From Streptococcus cristatus (GTDB lineage Bacteria > Bacillota > Bacilli > Lactobacillales > Streptococcaceae), in assembly GCF_003943465.1 (NCBI RefSeq), contig NZ_RJPR01000004.1, positions 97,093 through 148,735 of the forward strand: 51,643 nt of DNA. The letters run 5' to 3'. Shown piece after piece: positions 35,771 through 43,285 of this stretch. The position numbers and the translations under genes are program-made. Every line of letters starts with the position of its first letter. Position 1 is the first letter of the stretch. The notes beneath the pieces were generated by a model, which ran no database searches, was not told where the DNA came from, and saw nothing but the letters and a program-made list of their open reading frames with translations.

Positions 35771-37210
35771 CTATCTATTAGACCAGGTTCTTGGTAGGAA
35801 TAGAAGCAGGATAGGATATATTTCTAAACGTCCTGCAATCATGGCAAGAGAGAGGAGGAATTTAGAAAATGGGCTATAGATAGAGAAAGTCTCGGTTGTC
35901 CCAATCATTGGTCCGATATTATTGAAACAGCTGATGACAGCACTGGTAACAGTCATTAGATTGTTATTGTCCAGACTGATGATGAAAATCAAAGCTGCGA
36001 TAATCAAAATATAAACTGCCAAATATTTGAGAACCTTGTGTTGGGTATCTTTATCCAAAACAGCACCGTTGATATGCATGGTTAGAACGCGGTTTGGCGA
36101 AATCGTGGAAAGGATTTGGTTTTTAGCGATGCGACCGATGATAATGGCACGGATCACTTTGAAACCGCCAGCGGTGGAGCCAGCAGAACCACCTAGACAC
36201 ATGAGCAGCAGCAGAATGACTTGTGAGAAGAGGGGCCACTGTACGGTATCTCCATAGCCGAATCCTGTCGTAGTAATGATGTTGGAAACTTGGAAAAATG
36301 AAATTTCTAAGCTTTTTGCAAATTCCCCGTAAATATGGAGAACATTGAAGCTAATCAAAATGGTGGCAGTGAGGACAATCCAGAGATAGCCTTTCAACTC
36401 CTCATCATGAAAACAGGCTTTAAATCTTCGAATCAAGAGATAATAGTAGAGATTGAAGTTTACCCCAAAGGTCAGAACGCCAAAGCTGACAAGGTAGGTG
36501 ATTAGAGAACTGTTGTAGTGGGCAATTCCGTCGTTAAAGACAGTGAAGCCTCCCGTACCAGCTGTTCCCATTGCGATGACGATACTATCAAAGAGTGGCA
36601 TGCCGGCGAGGAAATAAAGAAAAGTAAAAAGAGCAAAGAGCGCTAGATAGATAATATAAAGAATCTGGGCGGTGTTTCTTAATTTCGACACAACCTTACC
36701 AAAGACTGGTCCAGGAACTTCCGCTTTCATGACTTCTAAGTGGCCATTTTTAGCATTGTCCATGATAGCCAAGGCAAAGACCAGCACCCCCATTCCTCCA
36801 ATCAAGTGGGTAAAACTACGCCAAAAGAGGAGGGAATGGGAAAGGACAGATACATCATTTAAAATCGTAGCACCAGTAGTGGTAAAGCCAGAGCTAACTT
36901 CAAAGAAAGCATCAATTAGATTAGGAATCTGACCAGAAAAGACAAAAGGCAGAGCGCCAAAGAAGGACCAGAGAATCCAGCAAAGGGCAACAATCAGTAC
37001 CCCTTCCTTGGTGTAAATGTGGGCATCCTTAGGCTTAAAGGCTGAACCTAATCCACCCAAGATCACTAAAATAATCATTGTCGCGCCGATCGAAAGGAAG
37101 ACTTCAAGATCTTCATGGTAGATCAGGGCAACGATTGTTGGAACCAACAAGAGAGCCGCTTCGATGAGCAGGAGTTTAGAGAGGAGAAAGCGAATCATAG
37201 GTCTATTCAT
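35771..37210 (-). CDS. trkH: TrkH/KtrB-type potassium channel subunit
   Basis: A 479-residue membrane protein with four repeated M1-P-M2 units. Pore-loop motifs are visible (SSGFTTTGATIL, GTAGTGGFTVF, ITTTGFGYGD and CFNNIGP), with a Gly at each selectivity-filter site. GAGAGGT precedes the ATG. It lies four bases downstream of trkA, forming the usual Trk potassium uptake pair in the membrane with its cytoplasmic NAD/ATP-binding gate. The only terminator-like structure downstream is the solo IS-end palindrome. Confidence 0.95.
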   Translation of the reverse strand: MNRPMIRFLLSKLLLIEAALLLVPTIVALIYHEDLEVFLSIGATMIILVILGGLGSAFKPKDAHIYTKEGVLIVALCWILWSFFGALPFVFSGQIPNLIDAFFEVSSGFTTTGATILNDVSVLSHSLLFWRSFTHLIGGMGVLVFALAIMDNAKNGHLEVMKAEVPGPVFGKVVSKLRNTAQILYIIYLALFALFTFLYFLAGMPLFDSIVIAMGTAGTGGFTVFNDGIAHYNSSLITYLVSFGVLTFGVNFNLYYYLLIRRFKACFHDEELKGYLWIVLTATILISFNVLHIYGEFAKSLEISFFQVSNIITTTGFGYGDTVQWPLFSQVILLLLMCLGGSAGSTAGGFKVIRAIIIGRIAKNQILSTISPNRVLTMHINGAVLDKDTQHKVLKYLAVYILIIAALIFIISLDNNNLMTVTSAVISCFNNIGPMIGTTETFSIYSPFSKFLLSLAMIAGRLEIYPILLLFLPRTWSNR

Positions 37211-37214
37211 GGGG

Positions 37215-38564
37215 CTACCTCTCTAACAAATCGTAAACCTTATCGATGTTTTGAATCAAGGTTGTCACGATGATCTTATCTCCGACTTCCAAATAGTCAT
37301 CTCCACTTGGGAAGATGGCTACGCCTTGACGAATGATAGCAGCAATCAGCACCCCGCTCCTCAATTTGAGCTGAGAAAGTGGCTGTTCGACCATTTTATT
37401 TCCTTCATTGATCTGGAATTGAAGCGTTTCAATTTGGCCATTTGCTACATGGTGCAAGGCTTCTAGGCTGGAGAATTGCGCGTTATTCCGTCCGCGGATA
37501 AAGTGCATAATGGTATCAACAGCAATCCCTTTTGGCGTGACAATACTTGCGAAGTCTTGATTGTCAATAATCTCGAGGAGGCTTGTCCGGTTGATCTTGG
37601 TAATGTTTTTTTGAACTCCAAGATTGTTGAGGAACATTGAGGTGATGATATTTTCTTCATCGACGCCTGTCAGAGTAGCTATTGCATCGTAATGTGCAGC
37701 TCTTTCCTCGAGTAGAATATCTTTGGCTGTACCGTCTCCATTGACCACATAGAGCTCAGGAAATTCTTGGCTGAAGAACTCTGCCCGCTGGCGATTGATT
37801 TCGACGACCTTGAGCTCAATCTTACTATTTTTGAGAATATTTAAGAGATAATAGGCAATCTTGCCTGCCCCGATAATCATGAGGCTCTTGATGACTCTTG
37901 GTCGGATTTTATTGTGGAAGCGGACAATTTCTGAACGATTTCCAGTCAGGAAGATTTTATCAGATGGCTGCAAGGTGAAATCCCCATCTGGAATACTGAG
38001 TTTGCCCTCTCTCTCAATAGCACAGATAATAACGTGAGGGAAATGCTTCCTAAATTGCGAGAGATTCATTTGGCAGAGATAACTTTCTGGCTTGATTTTG
38101 AACTCCATCAAGGTCACTCGACCATTGGCAAAATGCTCCAATGACAGAGCATTAGGAAAATCAATAATATTGGCAATATAACGAGCAGCGAGGAGTTCAG
38201 GATTGACCATCAGAGAGAAGCCTAGAATATTTTTTTCTTTAAAATAAGCATTAGAGTATTCAGGATTTCTCACGCGGACAATGGTTTCTTTGGCTCCCAT
38301 TTTCTTTGCGAGAACGGCTGAAACCATGTTGACCTCATCCTGCTCAGTCATGGCAATAAAGATATCACAGTGGGCAACATCTGCCTGCTCCAAGATTTTA
38401 AAATTAGCACCATTTCCAACGATGCCCATAATATCGTAACGTTTTGTAATATGATTTAGAACAGCTTCATTTTGTTCAATTAAAACGACATCATGCTTTT
38501 CAGCAACGAGCGAGCGACAAAGGGCGGCTCCGACCTTCCCGCTTCCGACGACGATAATTTTCAT
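37215..38564 (-). CDS. trkA: TrkA-type K+ uptake regulator (two RCK domains)
   Basis: ATG 38564 follows GGGAGGAA; an upstream in-frame ATG lacks a ribosome site. The 449 residues form two tandem RCK_N/RCK_C halves: IIVVGSGKVGAALC (residues 3-16) and SLMIIGAGKIAYYLL (about 227-241) are the two NAD-binding turns. It gates TrkH from the cytoplasm. Its promoter region is back to back with the leader of trmL. A TATGAT at about 38595 on the minus strand may be the -10. Confidence 0.95.
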   Translation of the reverse strand: MKIIVVGSGKVGAALCRSLVAEKHDVVLIEQNEAVLNHITKRYDIMGIVGNGANFKILEQADVAHCDIFIAMTEQDEVNMVSAVLAKKMGAKETIVRVRNPEYSNAYFKEKNILGFSLMVNPELLAARYIANIIDFPNALSLEHFANGRVTLMEFKIKPESYLCQMNLSQFRKHFPHVIICAIEREGKLSIPDGDFTLQPSDKIFLTGNRSEIVRFHNKIRPRVIKSLMIIGAGKIAYYLLNILKNSKIELKVVEINRQRAEFFSQEFPELYVVNGDGTAKDILLEERAAHYDAIATLTGVDEENIITSMFLNNLGVQKNITKINRTSLLEIIDNQDFASIVTPKGIAVDTIMHFIRGRNNAQFSSLEALHHVANGQIETLQFQINEGNKMVEQPLSQLKLRSGVLIAAIIRQGVAIFPSGDDYLEVGDKIIVTTLIQNIDKVYDLLER

Positions 38565-38707
38565 ATTATTCCTCCCGAATATGTATCTATCATACCTTTT
38601 TTTATATAAAATTTCATCTATAAATCTCAATAAAGTCGTTTTTTACAGAATAGGAAGCTGTTTCAAAAGAAATCCTACAAAAATCTCACTTTTTGAGGTC
38701 ATTTTTA

Positions 38708-38735
38708 TTGACTTGTCGGAAGAAAATGATATACT
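38708..38735 (+). promoter_or_regulatory. Promoter of the candidate leader/small RNA ahead of trmL
   Basis: TTGACT (38708-38713), a 16-base spacer and TATACT (38730-38735) with TG just upstream: a strong sigma-A promoter. Confidence 0.75.
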
Positions 38736-38741
38736 AGGAAA

Positions 38742-38845
38742 GTACCCTCATTGATTTACATCAAACCTGTTGTGATGTAAGTTAATGATGCCTTAACCAC
38801 GCTGTTTGCTGAGCTTGACTCCGGGCAGTGTGGCTATTTTTTTAT
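38742..38845 (+). ncRNA. Candidate ~100-nt structured leader or small RNA ending in an intrinsic terminator
   Basis: Between a strong promoter and the trmL start the transcript can form hairpins TTACATCA/TGATGTAA (38756-38780) and GTTAA/TTAAC (38781-38797), then a terminator stem CCACGCTG/CAGTGTGG (38797-38833) followed by seven T residues. No open frame of note is present. The arrangement means either a stand-alone small RNA or attenuation of trmL. I recognise no Rfam family. Confidence 0.6.
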
Positions 38846-38869
38846 TCTAATGAAAATCAGGAAAAAATC

Positions 38870-39379
38870 ATGTCTCAGCAAAATCATATCGTCCTTTTTG
38901 AACCACAAATTCCACAGAATACAGGCAATATTGCTCGTACTTGCGCAGCGACCAATTCTCCCCTCCATATCATCAAGCCCATGGGATTTCCTATTGACGA
39001 TCGTAAGATGAAGCGGGCAGGGCTGGATTATTGGGATAAGCTAGATATTAGCTTCTATGAGAGTCTGGATGACTTTATGAAGCGGATGGACGGACGACTC
39101 TATCTGATTTCTAAGTTTGCCGAGAAGGTCTACTCGGAGGAGAATTTTGCTGCAGAAGGGCCGCATTATTTTATGTTTGGCCGTGAGGACAAAGGCTTAC
39201 CAGAGGAATTTATGCGCCAGCATCCAGAAAAAGCCTTACGCATTCCCATGAATGACCAGCATGTCCGCAGCTTAAATGTCTCTAATACGGTCTGCATGAT
39301 TGTCTATGAAGCCCTGCGCCAACAGAACTTTGCAGGACTGGACTTGGTGCATGAATACGAAGCGGATAAGTTGAAATAA
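38870..39379 (+). CDS. trmL: tRNA (cytidine/uridine-34 2'-O)-methyltransferase TrmL
   Basis: The start at 38870 (AGGAAA weak ribosome site) gives 169 residues, the usual minimal SPOUT length; the frame upstream reads into the terminator. Motifs: [27 protein letters not shown] and [19 protein letters not shown]. TrmL methylates the ribose of the wobble base of certain leucine tRNAs. It lies just after the candidate RNA terminator, so its expression depends on read-through. Confidence 0.95.
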   Translation: MSQQNHIVLFEPQIPQNTGNIARTCAATNSPLHIIKPMGFPIDDRKMKRAGLDYWDKLDISFYESLDDFMKRMDGRLYLISKFAEKVYSEENFAAEGPHYFMFGREDKGLPEEFMRQHPEKALRIPMNDQHVRSLNVSNTVCMIVYEALRQQNFAGLDLVHEYEADKLK

Positions 39380-39421
39380 AAGAAAAATAGTTGAATTGAA
39401 ATAATATTTATTACATCAATC

Positions 39422-39449
39422 AAAAAGCTTGCTCTGGCAAGCTTTTTTT
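39422..39449 (+). terminator. Terminator of trmL
   Basis: AAAAAGCTTGC and GCAAGCTTTTT arms around TCTG are followed by further T residues. Confidence 0.88.
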
Positions 39450-39460
39450 GTTATGATAAG

Positions 39461-39676
39461 AGTGTCTTCAGGGCAGGGTGAAATTCCCGACCGGCGGTAA
39501 ATTTGACTAGCTATTTTTGCTTTCTCGTCTTTGTCTTGTCTCGATATACTTTAAGTATTATCTTCGACTGCGACGCCTAGATAAATCTAAAATATCTTAG
39601 CCAAATAAGTCCGCGAGCGAAAGCTGATGTGGTGCGATTCCACAACCGACAGTATAGTCTGGATGGGAGAAGACGA
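39461..39676 (+). ncRNA. FMN riboswitch (RFN element) with enlarged variable arm
   Basis: The conserved core is clear: TGTCTTCAGGGCAGGGTGAA, TTCCCGACCGGCGGT, then TCCGCGAGCG, GCTGATGTGGTGCGATTCCA, CAACCGACAGT, AGTCTGGATGGGAGAAGAC. Together they form the six-helix FMN aptamer that shuts down riboflavin uptake genes. The variable stem between GGCGGT and TCCGCGAG is about 110 bases (39500-39611) instead of the usual 20-30. It lies 147 bases upstream of ribU. Confidence 0.95.
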
Positions 39677-39822
39677 AAGGCGTTATTGCCTGGCCGGTTG
39701 GTCGTTTTAATCTTATTTTAAGGGGCATTTTATATACTCTTATAAATTGTGAAAGGATTTTTTGGGCCTTGTGTTAACAGCCTTCCAGCTTCTCTAATTT
39801 TTATAAATTGGAGGAACCTGTT

Positions 39823-40380
39823 ATGACAAATACGCGCAAAATGGCGATAGTAGCGGCTTTATCTGCACTATCTTTTCTGCTCATGTTCTATCAAATCCCT
39901 TTGGTAGCCGAGTTTCTAAAATTGGATTTTTCGATTATTCCGATTTTATTAGCCTTGGTTCTCTTGGATTTTAAGAGTTCTGTAGCAGTTCTGCTCATCC
40001 GCTCTGTTTTAAAATTGTCCTTAAATGGTCATGGAGTGGAAACCTTGATCGGTTTGCCAATCAATATTGTGGCGATTCTGGTCTATGTCATCTTCTTTGC
40101 TCTTTTCTGGGAAAAGAAGAGAGATTTGATGAGCTATTTGCTTGCATCTTTCCTAGGGATTCTTTCCTTGACTGCAAGTATGCTGGCGCTGAATGCTTTT
40201 TATGCCATTCCGCTTTATGCTCGTTTCGCAAACTTTGATATTGGTCAGATCATCGGTGTAAGTAAGTATCTGCTGACTATGATTGTTCCCTTTAACCTAT
40301 TAGAAGGAGTAATCTGGGCGGTGGCTTTCTGGCTGATTTACACGCTTTTGACGCCCGTTCTAAAACGCTATGAAAAATAA
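39823..40380 (+). CDS. ribU: Riboflavin ECF transporter S component
   Basis: 185 residues with six hydrophobic helices. ATG 39823 follows GGAGGAA. Family features: the N-terminal RKMAIVAALSALSFLLMF helix with the small-residue face that docks to EcfT, and LKLDFSIIPILLALVLLDFK. RibU binds riboflavin or FMN outside and is energised by the shared EcfAA'T module, encoded elsewhere. Control by the FMN riboswitch just upstream confirms the substrate. The next gene overlaps its end by 11 bases. Confidence 0.95.
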   Translation: MTNTRKMAIVAALSALSFLLMFYQIPLVAEFLKLDFSIIPILLALVLLDFKSSVAVLLIRSVLKLSLNGHGVETLIGLPINIVAILVYVIFFALFWEKKRDLMSYLLASFLGILSLTASMLALNAFYAIPLYARFANFDIGQIIGVSKYLLTMIVPFNLLEGVIWAVAFWLIYTLLTPVLKRYEK

Positions 40381-41020
40381 ACAATCTTATCTAACAAAGG
40401 GCTCTTTTGCCCTTTTACTTTTCGTCATATTAGGCTACATGGTCAAGTTTTATCCAGAGCAGCTAGTTGGCTTTGATGGTCCGATTCAAACTTGGCTGCG
40501 AGGGGACTTGCCCACAGCTTTGACGACATTTTTCAAACTGGTTACTAGTTTGATTGACCCGCTAGGGATTATTATCTGGGTGTCTGCCCTTGTCCTATTT
40601 TTCCTTTATAAAAAATGGAAGCTGGAAGCTGCCTTGCTGGCGGGAAATCTGGTTTTACATGGGATTTTGATTAAGCTGATTAAACTCGTCTACCAAAGAA
40701 GTCGGCCTAGTATTTCTCATTTGGTCGAAGAGGGTGGTTACTCTTTCCCGAGCGGACATGCCATGGCGACAGCTATTGTGGTAGGGACTTTGATCATTAC
40801 CGTCCAGCAACGGGTGCAAAATCAACAAATCAAACGTCTGGTACAGGGCCTGCTCTTGCTCTTTATCTTAACCATTATGGCATCCAGAGTCTATCTGGGC
40901 GTGCATTACCCGACGGATGTAATCGGAGGAGCCTTGCTGGGCTTTGCCATTCTCAATATCGAATTTCCCTTTTATGACAAGCTGCGCTTTCAATGGCGTT
41001 TCAGGGGAAAACAGAAATAA
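40370..41020 (+). CDS. PAP2-family membrane phosphatase
   Basis: 216 residues. The ATG lies 11 bases before the ribU stop, so translation is coupled. The three PAP2 motifs are present: a KLVYQRSRP block (motif 1), SFPSGHAMAT (motif 2, catalytic His) and SRVYLGVHYPTDVIGG (motif 3, nucleophile His). Five or six membrane spans put the active site at the outer face. These enzymes cleave lipid phosphates such as undecaprenyl or phosphatidyl phosphate. The shared FMN control with ribU raises the alternative of an extracytoplasmic phosphatase that frees riboflavin from FMN. Confidence 0.92.
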   Translation: MKNKQSYLTKGSFALLLFVILGYMVKFYPEQLVGFDGPIQTWLRGDLPTALTTFFKLVTSLIDPLGIIIWVSALVLFFLYKKWKLEAALLAGNLVLHGILIKLIKLVYQRSRPSISHLVEEGGYSFPSGHAMATAIVVGTLIITVQQRVQNQQIKRLVQGLLLLFILTIMASRVYLGVHYPTDVIGGALLGFAILNIEFPFYDKLRFQWRFRGKQK

Positions 41021-41030
41021 ATAGAGATGT

Positions 41031-41060
41031 GAAAGGTTGGCTTTGCCAGCCTTTTTGTCT
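41031..41060 (+). terminator. Terminator after the PAP2 gene
   Basis: AAAGGTTGGC and GCCAGCCTTT arms (one G-U pair) with loop TTT are followed by TTG. Confidence 0.7.
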
Positions 41061-41122
41061 TGACAAAGAAGACCTCTTCTTTTAAGATAGGAGCAAGTGA
41101 GGTTAGGAGGAGGTTGTCCGTT

Positions 41123-41422
41123 TTGAATCCAGAAATCATCAAGTCGGTTTTAGCTCTTGTGGATGAGATTCCCTCTGGGCGCGTGGTGACCTATGGTCAG
41201 ATTGCCCGTTTGATTGGGCGACCTAAAAACGCCCGTTTGGTCGGGAAGATTCTCAGTCAGTCGGAGCTTTATGGTGGCAAGCATCCTTGCCATCGGGTAG
41301 TCAATGCGGCAGGGCGTCTCGCACCAGGCTGGGAAGAGCAAGCGCACTTGCTTTGGGCAGAGGGAGTGGACTTGAAGTCCAATGGCTGTGTGAATCTCAA
41401 GCATTATCAATGGGAGCGATGA
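41123..41422 (+). CDS. MGMT/Ogt-type alkyltransferase-like protein
   Basis: TTG 41123 with GGAGGAGG (41106-41113) nine bases upstream is the preferred start, giving 99 residues; the frame is open back to 41060 but reads poorly there. The DNA-binding helix-turn-helix (VVTYGQIARLIGRPKNARLV) and PCHRVV active-site block match the methyltransferase domain. The Cys in PCHR could accept an alkyl group, unlike the Trp in ATL proteins. It lacks the N-terminal domain of full-length Ogt. The role is probably recognition or repair of O6-alkylguanine. Confidence 0.82.
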   Translation: MNPEIIKSVLALVDEIPSGRVVTYGQIARLIGRPKNARLVGKILSQSELYGGKHPCHRVVNAAGRLAPGWEEQAHLLWAEGVDLKSNGCVNLKHYQWER

Positions 41423-41474
41423 ATTTCTTCTTTCTTGGTGAAAGAGGAAATTTTTGTTTCTAGGCTCCTTTTTG

Positions 41475-41483
41475 TGGTAGAAT
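41475..41483 (+). promoter_or_regulatory. Extended -10 that predicts a second leaderless transcript
   Basis: TGGTAGAAT ends at 41483, seven bases before the ATG at 41491, putting +1 at or next to the start codon. Confidence 0.55.
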
Positions 41484-41490
41484 GGAAGGT

Positions 41491-42429
41491 ATGAAATCTT
41501 ACAATTCTTTGAATGATTATTATCGAAAACTTTTTGGAGAGAAGACTTTTAAGGTGCCCATTGATGCGGGCTTTGACTGTCCCAACCGGGATGGTACGGT
41601 AGCGCATGGAGGCTGTACTTTCTGTACTGTTTCGGGTTCTGGTGATGCCATCGTGGCGCCTGATGCGCCCATTCGCGAGCAGTTCTATAAGGAAATTGAC
41701 TTCATGCACCGCAAGTGGCCGGATGTTCGTAAGTATCTGGTTTATTTCCAGAACTTCACCAATACCCATGAGAAGCTTGAAGTGATCCGTGAGCGGTATG
41801 AGCAAGCCATTAACGAGCCAGGTGTCGTTGGCCTCAATATCGGAACTCGGCCCGACTGTTTGCCTGATGAGACCATCGCCTACTTAGCTGACCTGTCTGA
41901 GCGCATGCATGTGACCGTGGAGCTGGGGCTTCAGACTACCTATGAGGAGACTTCAGACCTTATCAACCGTGCTCATTCCTATGAGCTTTATGTGGAGACG
42001 GTCCAGCGCATTCGTAAGCTGGCCCCCAAGGCGGAGATTGTCTCTCACTTGATCAATGGCCTGCCGGGCGAAACCCATGAGATGATGCTGGAAAATGTCC
42101 GTCGCTGTGTAACGGACAATGACATTCAGGGAATCAAGCTCCACTTGCTTCACTTGATGACCAATACCCGCATGCAGCGGGATTATCATGAGGGGCGACT
42201 GCAGCTGCTCAGTCAGGAGGAGTATGTCTCCATCATCTGCGACCAGCTTGAGATTATCCCCGAGCATATCGTTATCCACCGTATCACAGGCGATGCCCCG
42301 CGGGATATGTTGATTGGCCCCATGTGGAGCCTTAATAAATGGGAAGTTCTCAATGCCATCGAGGCAGAAATGCGTCGTCGTGGCAGCAAGCAAGGCTGTA
42401 AAGCAAAGGAGCAGAAATTCGTATGTTAA
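41491..42429 (+). CDS. ytqA: Radical SAM protein of the YtqA/TIGR01212 family (MnmL)
   Basis: 312 residues from ATG 41491 (ATG 41482 lies in the -10 region). The cluster motif is the family type: Cys in DCPNRDGTVAHGGCTFC, with the first Cys widely spaced from the CxxC pair. GFGAG-like glycine loops and VGLNIGTRPDCLPDE follow, then a radical SAM barrel. Its gene neighbour is the YtqB/MnmM methyltransferase. The pair is reported to form mnm5(s2)U at the wobble position of Gram-positive tRNAs without MnmC. The reading frames overlap by seven bases. Confidence 0.9.
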   Translation: MKSYNSLNDYYRKLFGEKTFKVPIDAGFDCPNRDGTVAHGGCTFCTVSGSGDAIVAPDAPIREQFYKEIDFMHRKWPDVRKYLVYFQNFTNTHEKLEVIRERYEQAINEPGVVGLNIGTRPDCLPDETIAYLADLSERMHVTVELGLQTTYEETSDLINRAHSYELYVETVQRIRKLAPKAEIVSHLINGLPGETHEMMLENVRRCVTDNDIQGIKLHLLHLMTNTRMQRDYHEGRLQLLSQEEYVSIICDQLEIIPEHIVIHRITGDAPRDMLIGPMWSLNKWEVLNAIEAEMRRRGSKQGCKAKEQKFVC

Positions 42430-42971
42430 GACCTTTACAAATGGCCCATGCCTTTTTAGCAGAAGTTGTGACCAAGGAAGATGTCGTTGTGGATGCCACT
42501 ATGGGCAATGGGCATGACACCCTCTTTCTGGCTCAGTTGGCCAAGCAAGTCTATGCTTTTGACATTCAGCAGCAGGCTGTGGAAAAGACCCGCCAGCGTT
42601 TGTTAGAAGCTGGCTTGGACAATGCTCAGCTAATCTTGGCTGGCCATGAGAGTCTGGACCAATACACAGACCATTTCAAGGCTGCTATTTTTAATCTTGG
42701 CTACCTGCCTTCGGCGGACAAGTCTGTCATTACCCGACCCGATACGACGCTGGAAGCTCTAGAAAAGGTCAGCCGAGGCTTAGAAAAAGGTGGCCGTGCA
42801 GCTATCATGATTTACTACGGGCATGAAGGTGGCGAAATTGAAAAAGATGCGGTGCTGGACTTTGTCAGTCAGCTGCCTCAGCAGGACTTCACTGTTGCCC
42901 TCTACAAGACCATCAATCAGATTAACAATCCGCCTTTTTTGGTTATGATTGAGAAATTAAAAGAAAAATAA
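42423..42971 (+). CDS. mnmM: tRNA mnm5(s2)U-type methyltransferase YtqB/MnmM
   Basis: 182 residues. A Rossmann methyltransferase with motif I VVDATMGNGHDTLFLA, motif NLGYLP in place of NPPY and FLVMIEKL at the end, as in YtqB of Bacillus. This enzyme converts 5-aminomethyl-(2-thio)uridine to the methylaminomethyl form in tRNA. Its start overlaps the radical SAM gene by seven bases, so both are cotranslated. Confidence 0.9.
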   Translation: MLRPLQMAHAFLAEVVTKEDVVVDATMGNGHDTLFLAQLAKQVYAFDIQQQAVEKTRQRLLEAGLDNAQLILAGHESLDQYTDHFKAAIFNLGYLPSADKSVITRPDTTLEALEKVSRGLEKGGRAAIMIYYGHEGGEIEKDAVLDFVSQLPQQDFTVALYKTINQINNPPFLVMIEKLKEK

Positions 42972-43018
42972 GGATTCCAAAGTTGCTAAAAACTTTCTGG
43001 GGAATCATTTGGAGAAAA

Positions 43019-43273
43019 ATGGATAAACAATATTTGCATGAAAAATTGGCTGGCTTACGAAACAAATACGTCGAGTCTGCCAATGAAGAAACGACTGTTG
43101 GCCTTTTGGACGAGGCCAAAATGAATAGAAAAATGCTGCGAATCAAGAAAAAATTGGTGAATTTAGAAATGGAGCGTTGCCAAAAGATGATTGAGCACCG
43201 CGACCTATCCAAAATTGATCAAAAGATTTCAGCGCAAAAAGAATTGTTTAAAGAGTGCTGCCAGCAGAGATAA
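43019..43273 (+). CDS. Small conserved-looking basic protein, unknown
   Basis: ATG 43019 follows TTGGAG. The 84 residues form an almost wholly helical, Lys/Glu-rich protein with likely coiled coil (NRKMLRIKKKLVNLEMERC) and a Cys-Cys pair near the end. No family is recognised and no signal peptide is seen. It lies between mnmM and the antiporter gene (12 bases upstream of its start), so it is probably part of that operon. Confidence 0.6.
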   Translation: MDKQYLHEKLAGLRNKYVESANEETTVGLLDEAKMNRKMLRIKKKLVNLEMERCQKMIEHRDLSKIDQKISAQKELFKECCQQR

Positions 43274-43285
43274 AGGAGGTTCAAA

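Noticed and set aside
38565..38700. Possible c-di-AMP (ydaO) riboswitch ahead of trkA
   Set aside because: The trkA leader is short and AT-rich and shows none of the conserved blocks of that riboswitch.
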